Assembly (NCBI GenBank): GCA_945871915.1
Contig: CAMBXO010000003.1
Span: 124,001 to 188,000, forward strand
Source: Singulisphaera sp. GP187
GTDB taxonomy: Bacteria > Planctomycetota > Phycisphaerae > Phycisphaerales > SM1A02
DNA: 64,000 nt
Direction of reading: 5' to 3'
Position 1 is the stretch's first letter. Each line of letters begins with the position of its first letter. A model generated the notes under the pieces. That model had not been told where the DNA came from. It worked only from the letters and a program-made list of their open reading frames with translations, and ran no database searches. Position numbers and translations under genes: made by a program. This document shows positions 24,773 through 33,373 of this stretch, piece by piece.

Positions 24773-24810
24773 GATCTGTGCGTGCCTTTCCCGAAGCAGA
24801 ATCACAGATC
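24773..24810. promoter_or_regulatory. Hairpin in the leader of the PEP-CTERM gene
   Basis: GATCTGTG (24773-24780) is exactly complementary to CACAGATC (24803-24810), with a 22-nt loop, about 70 nt upstream of the PEP-CTERM start. The 289-bp gap 24706-24994 holds this hairpin, the purine-rich ribosome site at its lower end and otherwise nothing I recognise. It may be an operator or an RNA leader structure. Confidence 0.35.
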
Positions 24811-24994
24811 CGAACCTTGCGGCTCATCTTTTCCTTCCCTCAAGTCGAAACCAAATGGCTTCACCGTGATTTCGAGCCAGAACCCCGCGTGGTTGCACGC
24901 ATCCTTACAATTCATCTGAAATGGGGCTCAATTCACGGCCAGCCGATCGAAACAGCGGTTGGAAGTGGGTAGGCCCAAAGACTGGGCCCCTTAC

Positions 24995-25624
24995 TTATGG
25001 TCGCGTGGTCAGCAACCGCAAGCGAATTTCGCCTGGCAACACTTCGACATCCTGCACTTTCACGACTCGTCCATCCGCCAATGGAATGGGGCGATTGAGC
25101 GGTTGACTTTGAAGCATTGACGTCAGATTCATCACCGGCAATGGAATGGAAAGCCGCCCAACACCACCGTGTGGGTGACGCACTTGCACCCCGCCATCGG
25201 CCGGAACCAGGTTGGCTGCAACCCACACCACCGCAATTTCTTTCGCGATGCCGATTCGGAATTCGCCATGGTCCAGTGCCAGACTGACCGCTCCGGGATT
25301 CTGTTCTCCTCGACTCTCAAGCCATGCAGGAAATCTGGTGCCAAGCCAGTCATTGAGATCTGACGAAGGAATTCGCAACGCCCACTCCGGTGCATCGGAA
25401 CGAACCCGTGTGAACTCGGCAATGATCGCCTGTTCAAAGTGTGAGGCTCGTTCAGCAGCCGCGGCGTCACTTGAAATTGTTGGCTTCCACCACACGGGCG
25501 ATGCGAATGCAAACCAACTGGCGATACCGATGAGCGTCAGCAGCACCACCCCCGCTGCCACCAATTGTCGAATCACGCGCCGACCATTGGAAGGGGTTGT
25601 TGCCGCAGGACTCGCATCACTCAT
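24995..25624 (-). CDS. Single-pass membrane protein linked to the KAS pair
   Basis: 209 aa with one transmembrane helix (about residues 18-42), a short cytoplasmic N-terminus and an outside or periplasmic domain of about 165 residues. It contains IPSSDLNDWLGTRFPAWLESRGEQNPGAVSLALDHGEFRIGIA and GEIRLRLL near the end. The domain looks like a small beta-rich fold. I do not recognise the family. Its ATG overlaps the stop of the KAS II-like gene as ATGA, so the three genes 28277-24995 form a tight operon. A role in the same lipid-like product is only an inference. Confidence 0.7.
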   Translation of the reverse strand: MSDASPAATTPSNGRRVIRQLVAAGVVLLTLIGIASWFAFASPVWWKPTISSDAAAAERASHFEQAIIAEFTRVRSDAPEWALRIPSSDLNDWLGTRFPAWLESRGEQNPGAVSLALDHGEFRIGIAKEIAVVWVAANLVPADGGVQVRHPHGGVGRLSIPLPVMNLTSMLQSQPLNRPIPLADGRVVKVQDVEVLPGEIRLRLLTTRP

Positions 25625-26943
25625 GGCGTAAACCGCGTCACCACCAACGCGTCGTTCTGCCCGCCAAACCCGAAGTTGTTCGAGAGGCAGACATCCACCG
25701 CAACTTTGCGGGCCTGATTGGGAACATAATCAAGATCCAGCTCCGGGTCCGGCGTACGCAAATTTCTCGTGGGCGGCACCACACCATCTCGAATCGCTAA
25801 GACACAAGTGATGAACTCCACCGCGCCTGCCGCCGCAATGAGATGGCCCATCATGCTCTTGATCGAACTCATCGGAATGCTGCCTGCAAGGTCGCCAAAG
25901 ACTCGCTTGACTGCCTTGGTCTCAATCGAATCATTCTCTTTCGTGCCGGTTCCGTGCGCACTGATGTAATGAATCGGTGGGCGACCTGCTGCATCGCGAG
26001 CGAGGGGATTGATACCGGCCTGTTGAAGTGCCGCTTCCATCGCAACAGCTGCACCGCGACCCTCTGGCTGGATGTCCGTGATGCGATAGGCATCACAACT
26101 GCTGCCATAGCCCTTCACTTCGGCTAGCGGTGTGGCTCCGCGTGCCGTGGCGTGATCGAGCGTTTCCAAGATCACCATGCCACTTCCTTCGCCCATGACG
26201 AAACCGCCACGATCTTGACTGAACGGACGACTGGCCTCGGTTGGATCACCCTTCCGTTCGCTCAGCGCTGTGAGGCGATTGAACCCGGTCACGCCCAGCG
26301 GATGAATCATGGTGTGCGTTCCGCCACCGATCATCACATCGGCGTCGCCACGCCGCAAAATGCTAAACGCTTCGCCGATCGCCTGCGTGCTTGCGGCACA
26401 GGCCGTCAAACAGTTGTAGGCGGGACCTCGTGCATTCAATTCGCGAGCAAGATGCGCCAGCGGCATGTTGGGTTCCTGTTCGATTTCGCGCAATCGACCC
26501 AAACGCTTCATCGCTTCGGCCGCCCACTTCACGCCGTCAACCTTGCCAGTCTCTGCATTCCACGCGTGCAACATGATGGCCACATAGTGATCGAAGTCCA
26601 GCACACCCTCGCCCGCTCCCAGATACAAGCCGACACGCCGTGGATCTTTCGGCGGCGCCGCCGCAAGGCCGCTCTGCTTCCATGCTTGACTTGCCGCACC
26701 GAGTGCAAATTGACTGTTCAAACCCGCTGTGGAATGCACTGCAGGATCCTTGACGAACGAACGATAGTCGTAATCCTTTTTGACTTCTGCAGCAAACGAT
26801 GTTGGAAACGTACTGGCATTGAATCGAGTGGTGGCCGCCATGCCACTCTCACCGTTAAGCAAACGCTTCCACACGGAGTCAAGCGAGTGACCGAGACTGG
26901 TCACCCATCCCATGCCTGTAACAACAATGCGGGGTTCGCTCAT
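25621..26943 (-). CDS. Beta-ketoacyl-ACP synthase II-like condensing enzyme
   Basis: 440 aa. It elongates acyl chains on ACP by Claisen condensation with malonyl-ACP. The catalytic triad is intact: Cys182 in CLTACAASTQAIGEAF, His330 in YISAHGTGTKENDS and His367 in SSIKSMMGHLIAAAGAVE, with Lys362 nearby. PFSQDRGGFVMGEGSGMVILE and SNNFGFGGQNDALV are standard KAS II phrases. The start MSEPRIVVTGMG at 26943 overlaps the preceding gene's stop as ATGA. It sits with a degenerate KAS and a membrane protein, and without acpP, fabG or fabD, so a specialised rather than bulk fatty-acid role is likely. Confidence 0.92.
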   Translation of the reverse strand: MSEPRIVVTGMGWVTSLGHSLDSVWKRLLNGESGMAATTRFNASTFPTSFAAEVKKDYDYRSFVKDPAVHSTAGLNSQFALGAASQAWKQSGLAAAPPKDPRRVGLYLGAGEGVLDFDHYVAIMLHAWNAETGKVDGVKWAAEAMKRLGRLREIEQEPNMPLAHLARELNARGPAYNCLTACAASTQAIGEAFSILRRGDADVMIGGGTHTMIHPLGVTGFNRLTALSERKGDPTEASRPFSQDRGGFVMGEGSGMVILETLDHATARGATPLAEVKGYGSSCDAYRITDIQPEGRGAAVAMEAALQQAGINPLARDAAGRPPIHYISAHGTGTKENDSIETKAVKRVFGDLAGSIPMSSIKSMMGHLIAAAGAVEFITCVLAIRDGVVPPTRNLRTPDPELDLDYVPNQARKVAVDVCLSNNFGFGGQNDALVVTRFTP

Positions 26944-28277
26944 GCAACCCTCCGCAACACGATGGCCGCATTTTGTCCGCCCAGACTTGGTGTGCACACC
27001 AGGATGGTTTTGAGATCCGCCTTGCGAGCCGCAATCGGTGCGGCATCAATCCCTAGGCTTGCATCTCCATTCACACGCGCGGGCAACATTCCGGTGCGCA
27101 GACACTGCACTCCCACGGCGGCCGCGACGGCACCGAATCCGGCGCCGCAACTGCCGGTGATGGTCGAGATCGTGACCAGCGGAAGTGTTGCCGCCCGATT
27201 GCCAAAGACGCGGCGAATGCCAGAGGCCTCGGCGTGATCGAAACTGGGTACGCCGCAACCAAATGGAATCACCGCATCAACGGACTCGGCCTTCACACCC
27301 GCGTCATCTAACGCGGCTTGCATGGCGTCGGAAATTCCATCTCCCTCAGGAGCCATTTCCGCCCCAACGGTGTCTGGGCAAAAACTCTGACTCGCTCCGA
27401 AACCAGCCAGTTCAGCGAGAGCCTTGCCGCCTCTCGCCGCAACAGAATCCGCCGCCTCCACCACCAGAATTCCGCCGCCATCACCAGCCACGCAGCCAAT
27501 CGCGTTCTTGGCAAATGGCCGCACAAGCGTTGCGGGATCATCCTGAAGTGTTGCTTTGGCCAAGCGACCGGCGTACTGCTGTCGCAAGATCGCCATCAAG
27601 TTCACTTTGCTTTCGGCGCCGCCGCTTAGACACGCATCCGCATGGCCGCGAACGATCACCCGCATGCTTTCGCCGATCGAAAGCAAGGCGCTCGCTTCGC
27701 CACATGTAATGGTGTTGGATGGCCCCTGACAATCGTGGCAAATGGTCACATGGCACGCCAGCATGTTGGGCAGATATTTCAACATCCACAGAGGTGTCAG
27801 GTTCTGCATCCCAATTGAGCCCCATGCGGTGATGTCAAATGCACCCGAGGCATTGCGACTTGTCACCAATGCGGCGGTGAGTTCGTTTTCCTCAGCGGCG
27901 ATGAGGCCGGCACCAATCTGACATCCCATTCGATCGGCGGCGATGGTCACCTTGCCGTTGGCAGGTTCATGTGCCTTCGTCACCAACTCAGCGGTTCGAA
28001 CCGCTTCGAAGGCTCCACCCACGGCCAGTTCGATGTCGCGTGCCATCACCTTGGTGGCCTTGCGATAACTCTTAGGCACCACACTCTTCACATCAAATCG
28101 ATCTGGTGCAACCTGCGAAACGAACGGACACTCAAATCCGCTGGCATCAAAAGTTGAACATAAACCCACGCCGCTTCGACCTTCGCACAGCGCGGTCCAC
28201 ATGGCATCGATACCCAAACCTGGTGAGGCAATGGGACCAATTCCTGAAATGACAACCCGTCGACTCGACCGCGCCAT
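26940..28277 (-). CDS. Degenerate beta-ketoacyl synthase (no catalytic His), chain-length-factor-like
   Basis: 445 aa. The fold matches KAS II from end to end (RRVVISGIGPIASPGLG at the start, LGGQNAAIVLRR at the end). Aligned by eye with its operon partner, the Cys is kept (Cys192 in NTITCGEASALLSIG). Both catalytic His are lost: HGTGT becomes F339-GCGVP, and MGH becomes TGS with Ser376; the active-site Lys is also missing. It is therefore unlikely to condense acyl chains. In type II polyketide systems such a partner acts as chain-length factor, although those usually lose the Cys instead. It leads the three-gene operon behind a TACATT box. Confidence 0.85.
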   Translation of the reverse strand: MARSSRRVVISGIGPIASPGLGIDAMWTALCEGRSGVGLCSTFDASGFECPFVSQVAPDRFDVKSVVPKSYRKATKVMARDIELAVGGAFEAVRTAELVTKAHEPANGKVTIAADRMGCQIGAGLIAAEENELTAALVTSRNASGAFDITAWGSIGMQNLTPLWMLKYLPNMLACHVTICHDCQGPSNTITCGEASALLSIGESMRVIVRGHADACLSGGAESKVNLMAILRQQYAGRLAKATLQDDPATLVRPFAKNAIGCVAGDGGGILVVEAADSVAARGGKALAELAGFGASQSFCPDTVGAEMAPEGDGISDAMQAALDDAGVKAESVDAVIPFGCGVPSFDHAEASGIRRVFGNRAATLPLVTISTITGSCGAGFGAVAAAVGVQCLRTGMLPARVNGDASLGIDAAPIAARKADLKTILVCTPSLGGQNAAIVLRRVA

Positions 28278-28286
28278 ATGCGGGCG

Positions 28287-28292
28287 AATGTA
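28287..28292 (-). promoter_or_regulatory. -10 box (TACATT) of the KAS operon
   Basis: TACATT on the minus strand ends 9 nt before ATG 28277, inside the 60-bp gap after the DAHP synthase gene. Confidence 0.55.
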
Positions 28293-28337
28293 GCCGCATC
28301 AGCCACCTGATGCCGGAACCGCTCTTGCAAAGAGCGA

Positions 28338-29714
28338 TCACCCGCCTAAGCGTCTGGTGATCAACAAGGCCATCTCGAGTGCCTGCTCATAATTCAAACG
28401 CGGATCCACCGGACTGCGGTACGCGGCCATCAGCCCGTCATCGGAAAGTCCTCGTGCACCACCAGTGCATTCAGTCACTTCTTCTCCGGTAAGTTCAAAA
28501 TGCACTCCGCCAAGCACCGAACTTTTGGACTTGTGAATCTCAAATGCCTGCTCGACCTCCGCAAGAATGTGATCAAATTTGCGTGTCTTGACCAGCGTGC
28601 CGGTTTCTTGGCCTTTCCCAATGCGAACGGTGTCGGTATTGCCATGCATTGGATCGCATGTCCATAAAACTCGGCGACGAGATTTCTGCACTGCATCAAT
28701 CAGTGGCGGCAGTGACGCAGCAATGGCGTGCGCACCGAAGCGATGAATGAGAACAATTTTCCCGGGTTGATCAGATGGATTGAGCAACGTGAGCAAATCC
28801 AGCAGCCGCTGAGGAGTGGTGGCCGGCCCAACTTTTACACCAACTGGATTTCGAATGCCGCGGAAAAACTCCACGTGCGCGTCGCCGGGAATCGCCGTTC
28901 GGTAACCGATCCACGGCAAATGCGTCGAAAGATCCCACCATCCCGTCTTGTGCGGAACCTGCCTCGTCTGCGCCGCTTCATGCGGAAGCAAGAGCCCTTC
29001 ATGGCTTGCAAAAAAGTCCACGCGTCGCATCTCGTGCACTGGTGCACCGGACAGGGTTTCAAGGAATCGCAGACTCTGTCCGATTTCGCGCGTCATGCGA
29101 CGGTACTCGTCTCGTAACGGACTATGTTGGACAAAATCCAAATCCCAATACTCGGGATGATGCAGATCGGCAAAACCACCATCAATCAAAGATCGGATGA
29201 AATTCAGCGTGATGGCGCTGCGGGCGTGTGCCTGAATCATTCGATCGGGTTGCGGCGCTCGCGCGCTCGCCGTGAACTCGGAGGCATTCACCAAGTCACC
29301 TCGGTACGCAGGCAGCGTGACACCATCTCGCGTCTCGTGATCGTCGCTTCGAGGCTTAGCGTATTGACCCGCAAAGCGGCCAACACGAATCACCGGCAAT
29401 CCACCACCATGTGTGAGTACAAGACTCATCTGCAGCAGAATTTTGAGCTTGCTGGCAATCACATGGCTGCGGCACTCCTGAAAAGTCTCGGCACAATCGC
29501 CGCCCTGCAAAAGAAAACGCTCGCCCTGTTGCGCTTCGGCCAATTGATTGGTGAGTGATTCAACTTCCCAACTGGTCACCAGCGGGGGCAAACTTGCAAG
29601 TTCGTCAAGCGCACTCTGCAGAGCCACCGCATCTGGATAGATCGGCTGATGGGTTGCCTTCACATTTCGCCAGGTCTGTGGAGACCATTCGGTTGGAGTT
29701 GTTGTCTTGGGCAT
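28338..29714 (-). CDS. 3-deoxy-7-phosphoheptulonate (DAHP) synthase, class II
   Basis: 458 aa, the typical size of plant-like class II enzymes. It joins phosphoenolpyruvate and erythrose 4-phosphate in the first step of the shikimate pathway. Marks are FLLQGGDCAETF, PVIRVGRFAGQYAKPRS, FFRGIRNPVGVKVGPATTP, RRVLWTCDPMHGNT and SVLGGVHFELTGEEVTECTGGA. The ATG 29714 (MPKTTTPTEW) is preferred over an upstream TTG. Class II enzymes are not related in sequence to AroF/G/H. It stands alone between tRNA-Leu and the KAS operon. Confidence 0.95.
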   Translation of the reverse strand: MPKTTTPTEWSPQTWRNVKATHQPIYPDAVALQSALDELASLPPLVTSWEVESLTNQLAEAQQGERFLLQGGDCAETFQECRSHVIASKLKILLQMSLVLTHGGGLPVIRVGRFAGQYAKPRSDDHETRDGVTLPAYRGDLVNASEFTASARAPQPDRMIQAHARSAITLNFIRSLIDGGFADLHHPEYWDLDFVQHSPLRDEYRRMTREIGQSLRFLETLSGAPVHEMRRVDFFASHEGLLLPHEAAQTRQVPHKTGWWDLSTHLPWIGYRTAIPGDAHVEFFRGIRNPVGVKVGPATTPQRLLDLLTLLNPSDQPGKIVLIHRFGAHAIAASLPPLIDAVQKSRRRVLWTCDPMHGNTDTVRIGKGQETGTLVKTRKFDHILAEVEQAFEIHKSKSSVLGGVHFELTGEEVTECTGGARGLSDDGLMAAYRSPVDPRLNYEQALEMALLITRRLGG

Positions 29715-29745
29715 GGACTGGACCTTCAACAAGAGTGCATCGGAC

Positions 29746-29828
29746 TGCGGGCGACAGGACTTGAACCTGTAAGGGTTTTACCCCACTGGAACCTAAATCC
29801 AGCGCGTCTGCCATTTCGCCACGCCCGC
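29746..29828 (-). tRNA. tRNA-Leu (anticodon UAG)
   Basis: The 83-nt minus-strand sequence folds fully. The acceptor stem GCGGGCG pairs with CGCCCGC and has discriminator A. The D stem is GCG/CGC, the anticodon stem is CTGGA/TCCAG with loop TTTAGGT (anticodon TAG), the variable arm of 15 nt is characteristic of leucine tRNAs, and the T arm is ACAGG-TTCAAGT-CCTGT. CCA is not encoded. It lies 31 bp upstream of the DAHP synthase start. Confidence 0.96.
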
Positions 29829-29941
29829 GAAGTGATCATGGACGATCCTAGCACCTGCACCCGCCATGCTTACCGTTACGATGCCCCTGCGTGGGGCCGC
29901 ATGGGCCAACCCAACTCTTTCACCCTCGAGGAACAGGACGC

Positions 29942-30574
29942 GTGGCACACAACCTGACCCAGATCTTTGCACGGCTCATCGTCGCATGTGTCCTGCTGCC
30001 CGCCGGCATGCACGACATCTTTGGAAGGGAATTGTTCGACCACGACGCGGCGCAACGAATCGAATCTCTTGGAACGCCGGCGCAGGCCTTTGAAAAAGTT
30101 GTAGAAAAAGCAACTCTCGCGTCGCTGCAGTCCGGCGAAGAAGGCGATGAGCCTGCTCAAGAGAATTCACAACCTTCCGAAGGCGATGGGGTTTCGTTTC
30201 GTGCCTTAAGTCGCATGGCCCTTTCTCTGGACGATTTGCATGTGCCGCAACCTTTGCTGGTTGCCTGGATTGCTGCAAGTCTGGAATTGATCGGCGGCGG
30301 AGCGATCCTGCTTGGATTCTTCACCCGTTTGCTTTCCTTGCCGCTCGCGTGCATTGGATTCATCCACCTCTGGAAGGACACATGGCCGCAACTGGGTGGC
30401 ACGATGCCATGGGAGTGGTCGCCAGCCGAATCCACAACGGTAGCCGCGTGGATGGCCGTGGCCCTTTTGTGCATCACACTCTTTTTGCTGGGTCCAGGCG
30501 TTCCATCGTTGGACTCATTGATGCGAGGAAAGCCGCACCGCAAGTCCTCTGCATCTGCAGCACCGACAGCCTGA
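29942..30574 (+). CDS. DoxX-family membrane protein with long periplasmic-type insert
   Basis: 210 aa. Helix 1 (IFARLIVACVLLPAGMHDIFG) is followed by a polar, acidic insert of about 60 residues (EKVVEKATLASLQSGEEGDEPAQ), then three helices (about 100-125, 131-148 and 165-187). ELIGGGAILLGFFTRL is typical of DoxX. The start is GTG 29942; a purine-rich AGGAACAGG lies upstream. It may begin the plus-strand cluster that continues with the VWA-ExbB-ExbD genes (10-bp gap). The redox role suggested for some DoxX proteins is not shown here. Confidence 0.75.
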   Translation: MAHNLTQIFARLIVACVLLPAGMHDIFGRELFDHDAAQRIESLGTPAQAFEKVVEKATLASLQSGEEGDEPAQENSQPSEGDGVSFRALSRMALSLDDLHVPQPLLVAWIAASLELIGGGAILLGFFTRLLSLPLACIGFIHLWKDTWPQLGGTMPWEWSPAESTTVAAWMAVALLCITLFLLGPGVPSLDSLMRGKPHRKSSASAAPTA

Positions 30575-30584
30575 ACCAGAACCT

Positions 30585-31604
30585 ATGAACCCGCCAACCG
30601 GTTTCGCTGCAACGCCGGTGCTTCATGCACAACGGGTCCGCGCACTCGGCGGTGATCCGATTGACCGCCGATCCTTTTCACAGTGGATGGTGTGGCTGAC
30701 CTCGCTTGGGTTGCATGGTGGGCTCGCGGTGGCGGTGATTCTTTCGGCGGCAACGGTGGCGCACTTTGCGGTCAAACCATCGCCTCCACCGGCACTCGTG
30801 ATGGATTTTCAGTTTCCAACCTACGCCCCCACCACATCTATCTTGACGGATGGCGTGCTTCCACAACGAGCTTCGTCGGCCATGGCAAACGTCATTCCAG
30901 GTGAGGTGGTTGGTGAACAACTTCGGGCAGCTGCAAATGAAGCACTCGCCGCCATTCGGCAGGCCGAACCATCCATTTCATTGGCTGCGCACCACATGGG
31001 GAAACTCGGCGGCGAATCTCGGCCGGTGCAAGTGGACTTCATCGGGCTTCGAGCCAGTAATGCTCGCCGCATCGTGTACGTGGTGGATGCCAGCGGAAGT
31101 CTGGTGGGAACCTTTCCGCAGGTGGTGGAGGAACTGCGACGTAGCCTTATGAAACTGGATCCGCGACAGCAATTCGGAGTGATTTTTTTCCAGCGAGGCG
31201 AAGCGGTCACCGTGCCGCCGGGTGGCGCTCTGCAGCCGGCAACCCCCGAACGACTCGCCGAAGCAGTGCAATGGATCGATACCAAAATGATTCCGACGGG
31301 CCGCAGTAATCCCATCGTTGCCATCGAGGCGGCGATGACGTTGAAGCCCGAGATTCTTTTTCTACTCTCTGCGGATATCACCGGCGCAGGCGACTTTGAA
31401 ATTTCTGAACGAACACTCATGGAGGCGCTCGATCGCATGAATCCGCGGGACCCTCTTACAAACAAGCGTCCGGTTCGCGTGCAATGTGTGCAGTTTCTTG
31501 ATCCCGACCCCACGGGCACTCTGGAACGGCTTGCCAAGGAGCATGGCGGCGCTGACGGATATCGCTACCTTGGCCGCAAGGAGCTCGGTCTAGACCCCAA
31601 ATGA
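30585..31604 (+). CDS. Membrane-anchored VWA-domain protein of an ExbB/ExbD cluster
   Basis: 339 aa. One transmembrane helix (about residues 35-60) follows a cytoplasmic N-terminus. A Pro-rich segment (KPSPPPALVMDFQFPTYAP) comes next, a layout like TonB. The C-terminal part is a von Willebrand A domain with the metal-binding DASGS at residues 168-172 (RRIVYVVDASGSLVG) and FLLSADITGAGD as the likely third MIDAS part. VWA domains bind partner proteins. The stop overlaps an ATG at 31601, and the ExbB start proper is at 31625, so coupling is tight. Confidence 0.85.
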   Translation: MNPPTGFAATPVLHAQRVRALGGDPIDRRSFSQWMVWLTSLGLHGGLAVAVILSAATVAHFAVKPSPPPALVMDFQFPTYAPTTSILTDGVLPQRASSAMANVIPGEVVGEQLRAAANEALAAIRQAEPSISLAAHHMGKLGGESRPVQVDFIGLRASNARRIVYVVDASGSLVGTFPQVVEELRRSLMKLDPRQQFGVIFFQRGEAVTVPPGGALQPATPERLAEAVQWIDTKMIPTGRSNPIVAIEAAMTLKPEILFLLSADITGAGDFEISERTLMEALDRMNPRDPLTNKRPVRVQCVQFLDPDPTGTLERLAKEHGGADGYRYLGRKELGLDPK

Positions 31605-31624
31605 GTAGGAATCAGGAGAACTGC

Positions 31625-32347
31625 ATGAATCGCCGCACACTTGTCGCAATCTTGCCTCTGCTTTGCACCGCAACAGCGTGGGCCGAGAGAAGTTTTGGAA
31701 GCATTTTCTTTTACACGCTCGAAACCGATGCCAATGGAACGGATCGCATTGAATGGGTTGGCTCCGTGGTGATCTGGATCTTGATTCTGCTCAGCGTTGC
31801 AAATGTTTCGCTTATTGGAACGCTGTGGAATCTGAATCGCAGGCGACGGATTCTTCCAGAACACTTTGCAGGTGAGGTGGAGAAACTCTTTGAGAGCGGT
31901 CGAGACGACGAGGCGGTTGCGCTGGTTCGCAGCGAATCCAGCGACTACAGCTTGGTGCTTCGATCGGCACTTGAGCAGGCACCCGCCGGACACACCGCCA
32001 TGTTGCGAGCGGCGGAGCAAGCGGGTGAAGAAGTTGCCGTGAAGCGATTCAGAAGGGTGGAACTTCTGAATGTGTTTGGACAAGTCAGTCCCATGATCGG
32101 ATTGCTTGGCACGGTGTACGGCGTGATCGTGGCGTTTCAAACCATTGCAGGAAGTGGAGGCAACGCTGACCCGGTCACCTTGGCTTCGGGCATCGGTACG
32201 GCACTGGTGGCAACTTTTTGGGGCCTGATCGTTGCGATTCCGGCCCTGAGTTCATACGCCACCATTCGAAACACCGTGGATTCCGCCACCATTGAGTGTG
32301 TCCGCCGAGCCGAGAGAGTGATCTCCCGCTTTCGACCAACGCCGTGA
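31625..32347 (+). CDS. MotA/TolQ/ExbB proton-channel family protein
   Basis: 240 aa. A cleavable signal-like N-terminus (MNRRTLVAILPLLCTATAWA) precedes three transmembrane segments (about 45-68, 150-172 and 188-210). The family core is RVELLNVFGQVSPMIGLLGTVYGVIVAFQTIAGSGG followed by ASGIGTALVATFWGLIVAIPALSSY, matching ExbB/TolQ. It forms the channel that with ExbD converts the proton gradient into motion. ATG 31625 is chosen because AGGAG lies 6 nt upstream; an ATG at 31601 is the alternative. The stop overlaps the next gene as GTGA. Confidence 0.92.
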   Translation: MNRRTLVAILPLLCTATAWAERSFGSIFFYTLETDANGTDRIEWVGSVVIWILILLSVANVSLIGTLWNLNRRRRILPEHFAGEVEKLFESGRDDEAVALVRSESSDYSLVLRSALEQAPAGHTAMLRAAEQAGEEVAVKRFRRVELLNVFGQVSPMIGLLGTVYGVIVAFQTIAGSGGNADPVTLASGIGTALVATFWGLIVAIPALSSYATIRNTVDSATIECVRRAERVISRFRPTP

Positions 32348-32817
32348 AGAGTTCGTACGCACGAGGACCGGCGCGGCCTGAAGCATCCCTGACTCCGCTG
32401 ATCGATGTGGCCATGCTCTTGGTGGTGTTTTTTGTTTTGGTTTCACAAATTGGAGCCACCGACCATGTCAAGATGAAATTGCCAAAGCCCGTTCCAAGTG
32501 CCGCCATTGCCGCAGGCCGTGAACCACGAGGCGTGATCAATGCCATGTCCGATGATCGCGGCATGGTGAACCATTGGCGGTTTGCCGGTTCAGATTTTGC
32601 AACCGATACCGCGGGACTGGACTCGTTGACCGCTTCAATCGCCGCGGCGCTCCGAGAGCAGCCAGGGCTTGAACTGAATCTTCGTGCAAGTTCAGATGTT
32701 CACTATGAATCCATTGCGCCGGTGCTGGTCGCTGTCGGTCGATCGGCCACGCTTGCCAATCCAGACAAACCAGCCAAATTACGGGTCGCCGTGCAGCACA
32801 CTCCACGCCATGACTAA
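32344..32817 (+). CDS. ExbD/TolR-family protein, first copy
   Basis: 157 aa. Near the N-terminus it has the ExbD transmembrane motif ASLTPLIDVAMLLVVFFVLVSQIGA, with the conserved Asp needed for proton transfer. A periplasmic domain follows with LREQPGLELNLRASSDVHYESIAPVLVAV, the usual ExbD C-terminal fold. GTG 32344 overlaps the ExbB stop as GTGA. Two different ExbD proteins in tandem behind one ExbB suggest a heteromeric stator. Confidence 0.9.
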   Translation: MKSSYARGPARPEASLTPLIDVAMLLVVFFVLVSQIGATDHVKMKLPKPVPSAAIAAGREPRGVINAMSDDRGMVNHWRFAGSDFATDTAGLDSLTASIAAALREQPGLELNLRASSDVHYESIAPVLVAVGRSATLANPDKPAKLRVAVQHTPRHD

Positions 32818-33373
32818 GCCCTCTGAAATTGTTACGGCTTTGGCTCGACTGCGAAGCGGAAAGAAATTTCCTGCCGCTGAAATCGGCGTGGTCATGGATC
32901 GCCGCCTCGAAGCCTCGCGGGCCAAGCGACGATGGCGAACCGGTCGCCAGCCCAACCTCATGGCCATGATCGATGTCACGTTCTTGCTGCTGGTGTTTTT
33001 TGTCTGCACCACACGCGTGCTCGACAAGGAACGGTTGCTGCGGGCCGACCTCTCCGAGCAGGCCGGCGTTTCGGCGCACGCTGCGTTGTCGCTCGATGAT
33101 CCGCCATTACGAATTGAAGTGCAATCGAACAATGGAACCATGCAACTGCGAGTTGTGGCTCCGTTCCCGCAGCCCCAGAATGCCGAACAACTGGCCTCTC
33201 TTCTGGCTTCCAAGTTGTACAGCGCGGACAACCCATCCGGTTTGTTTGCTGCAGATCAACCCATTGAACTGGCTCCATCCAAAGATGCTCAGTGGGAAGA
33301 AGCCGTTGCGGTCTTCAACGCCATTTCACGCGCGGGATACACGCGTGTCAGCTTTGTGAGACCACTGTCATGA
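32810..33373 (+). CDS. ExbD/TolR-family protein, second copy
   Basis: 187 aa. The transmembrane motif is RQPNLMAMIDVTFLLLVFFVCTT, again with the conserved Asp. It has a longer cytoplasmic N-terminus (about 45 residues) rich in Arg/Lys. The periplasmic part differs clearly from the first copy. ATG 32810 overlaps the end of the first ExbD by 8 nt. The stop overlaps the next gene as ATGA, so the whole cluster is translationally chained. Confidence 0.9.
   Translation: MTKPSEIVTALARLRSGKKFPAAEIGVVMDRRLEASRAKRRWRTGRQPNLMAMIDVTFLLLVFFVCTTRVLDKERLLRADLSEQAGVSAHAALSLDDPPLRIEVQSNNGTMQLRVVAPFPQPQNAEQLASLLASKLYSADNPSGLFAADQPIELAPSKDAQWEEAVAVFNAISRAGYTRVSFVRPLS

Noticed and set aside
24972..24988. GGCCCA-AAGAC-TGGGCC palindrome as a terminator of the 209-aa membrane protein gene
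   Set aside because: The stem is only 6 bp and has no U-tract on the minus strand; it is noted but not called.
24706..24994. A c-di-GMP riboswitch in the PEP-CTERM leader
   Set aside because: Only the short phrase CACGCACAG matches; the other conserved blocks of that riboswitch are missing.
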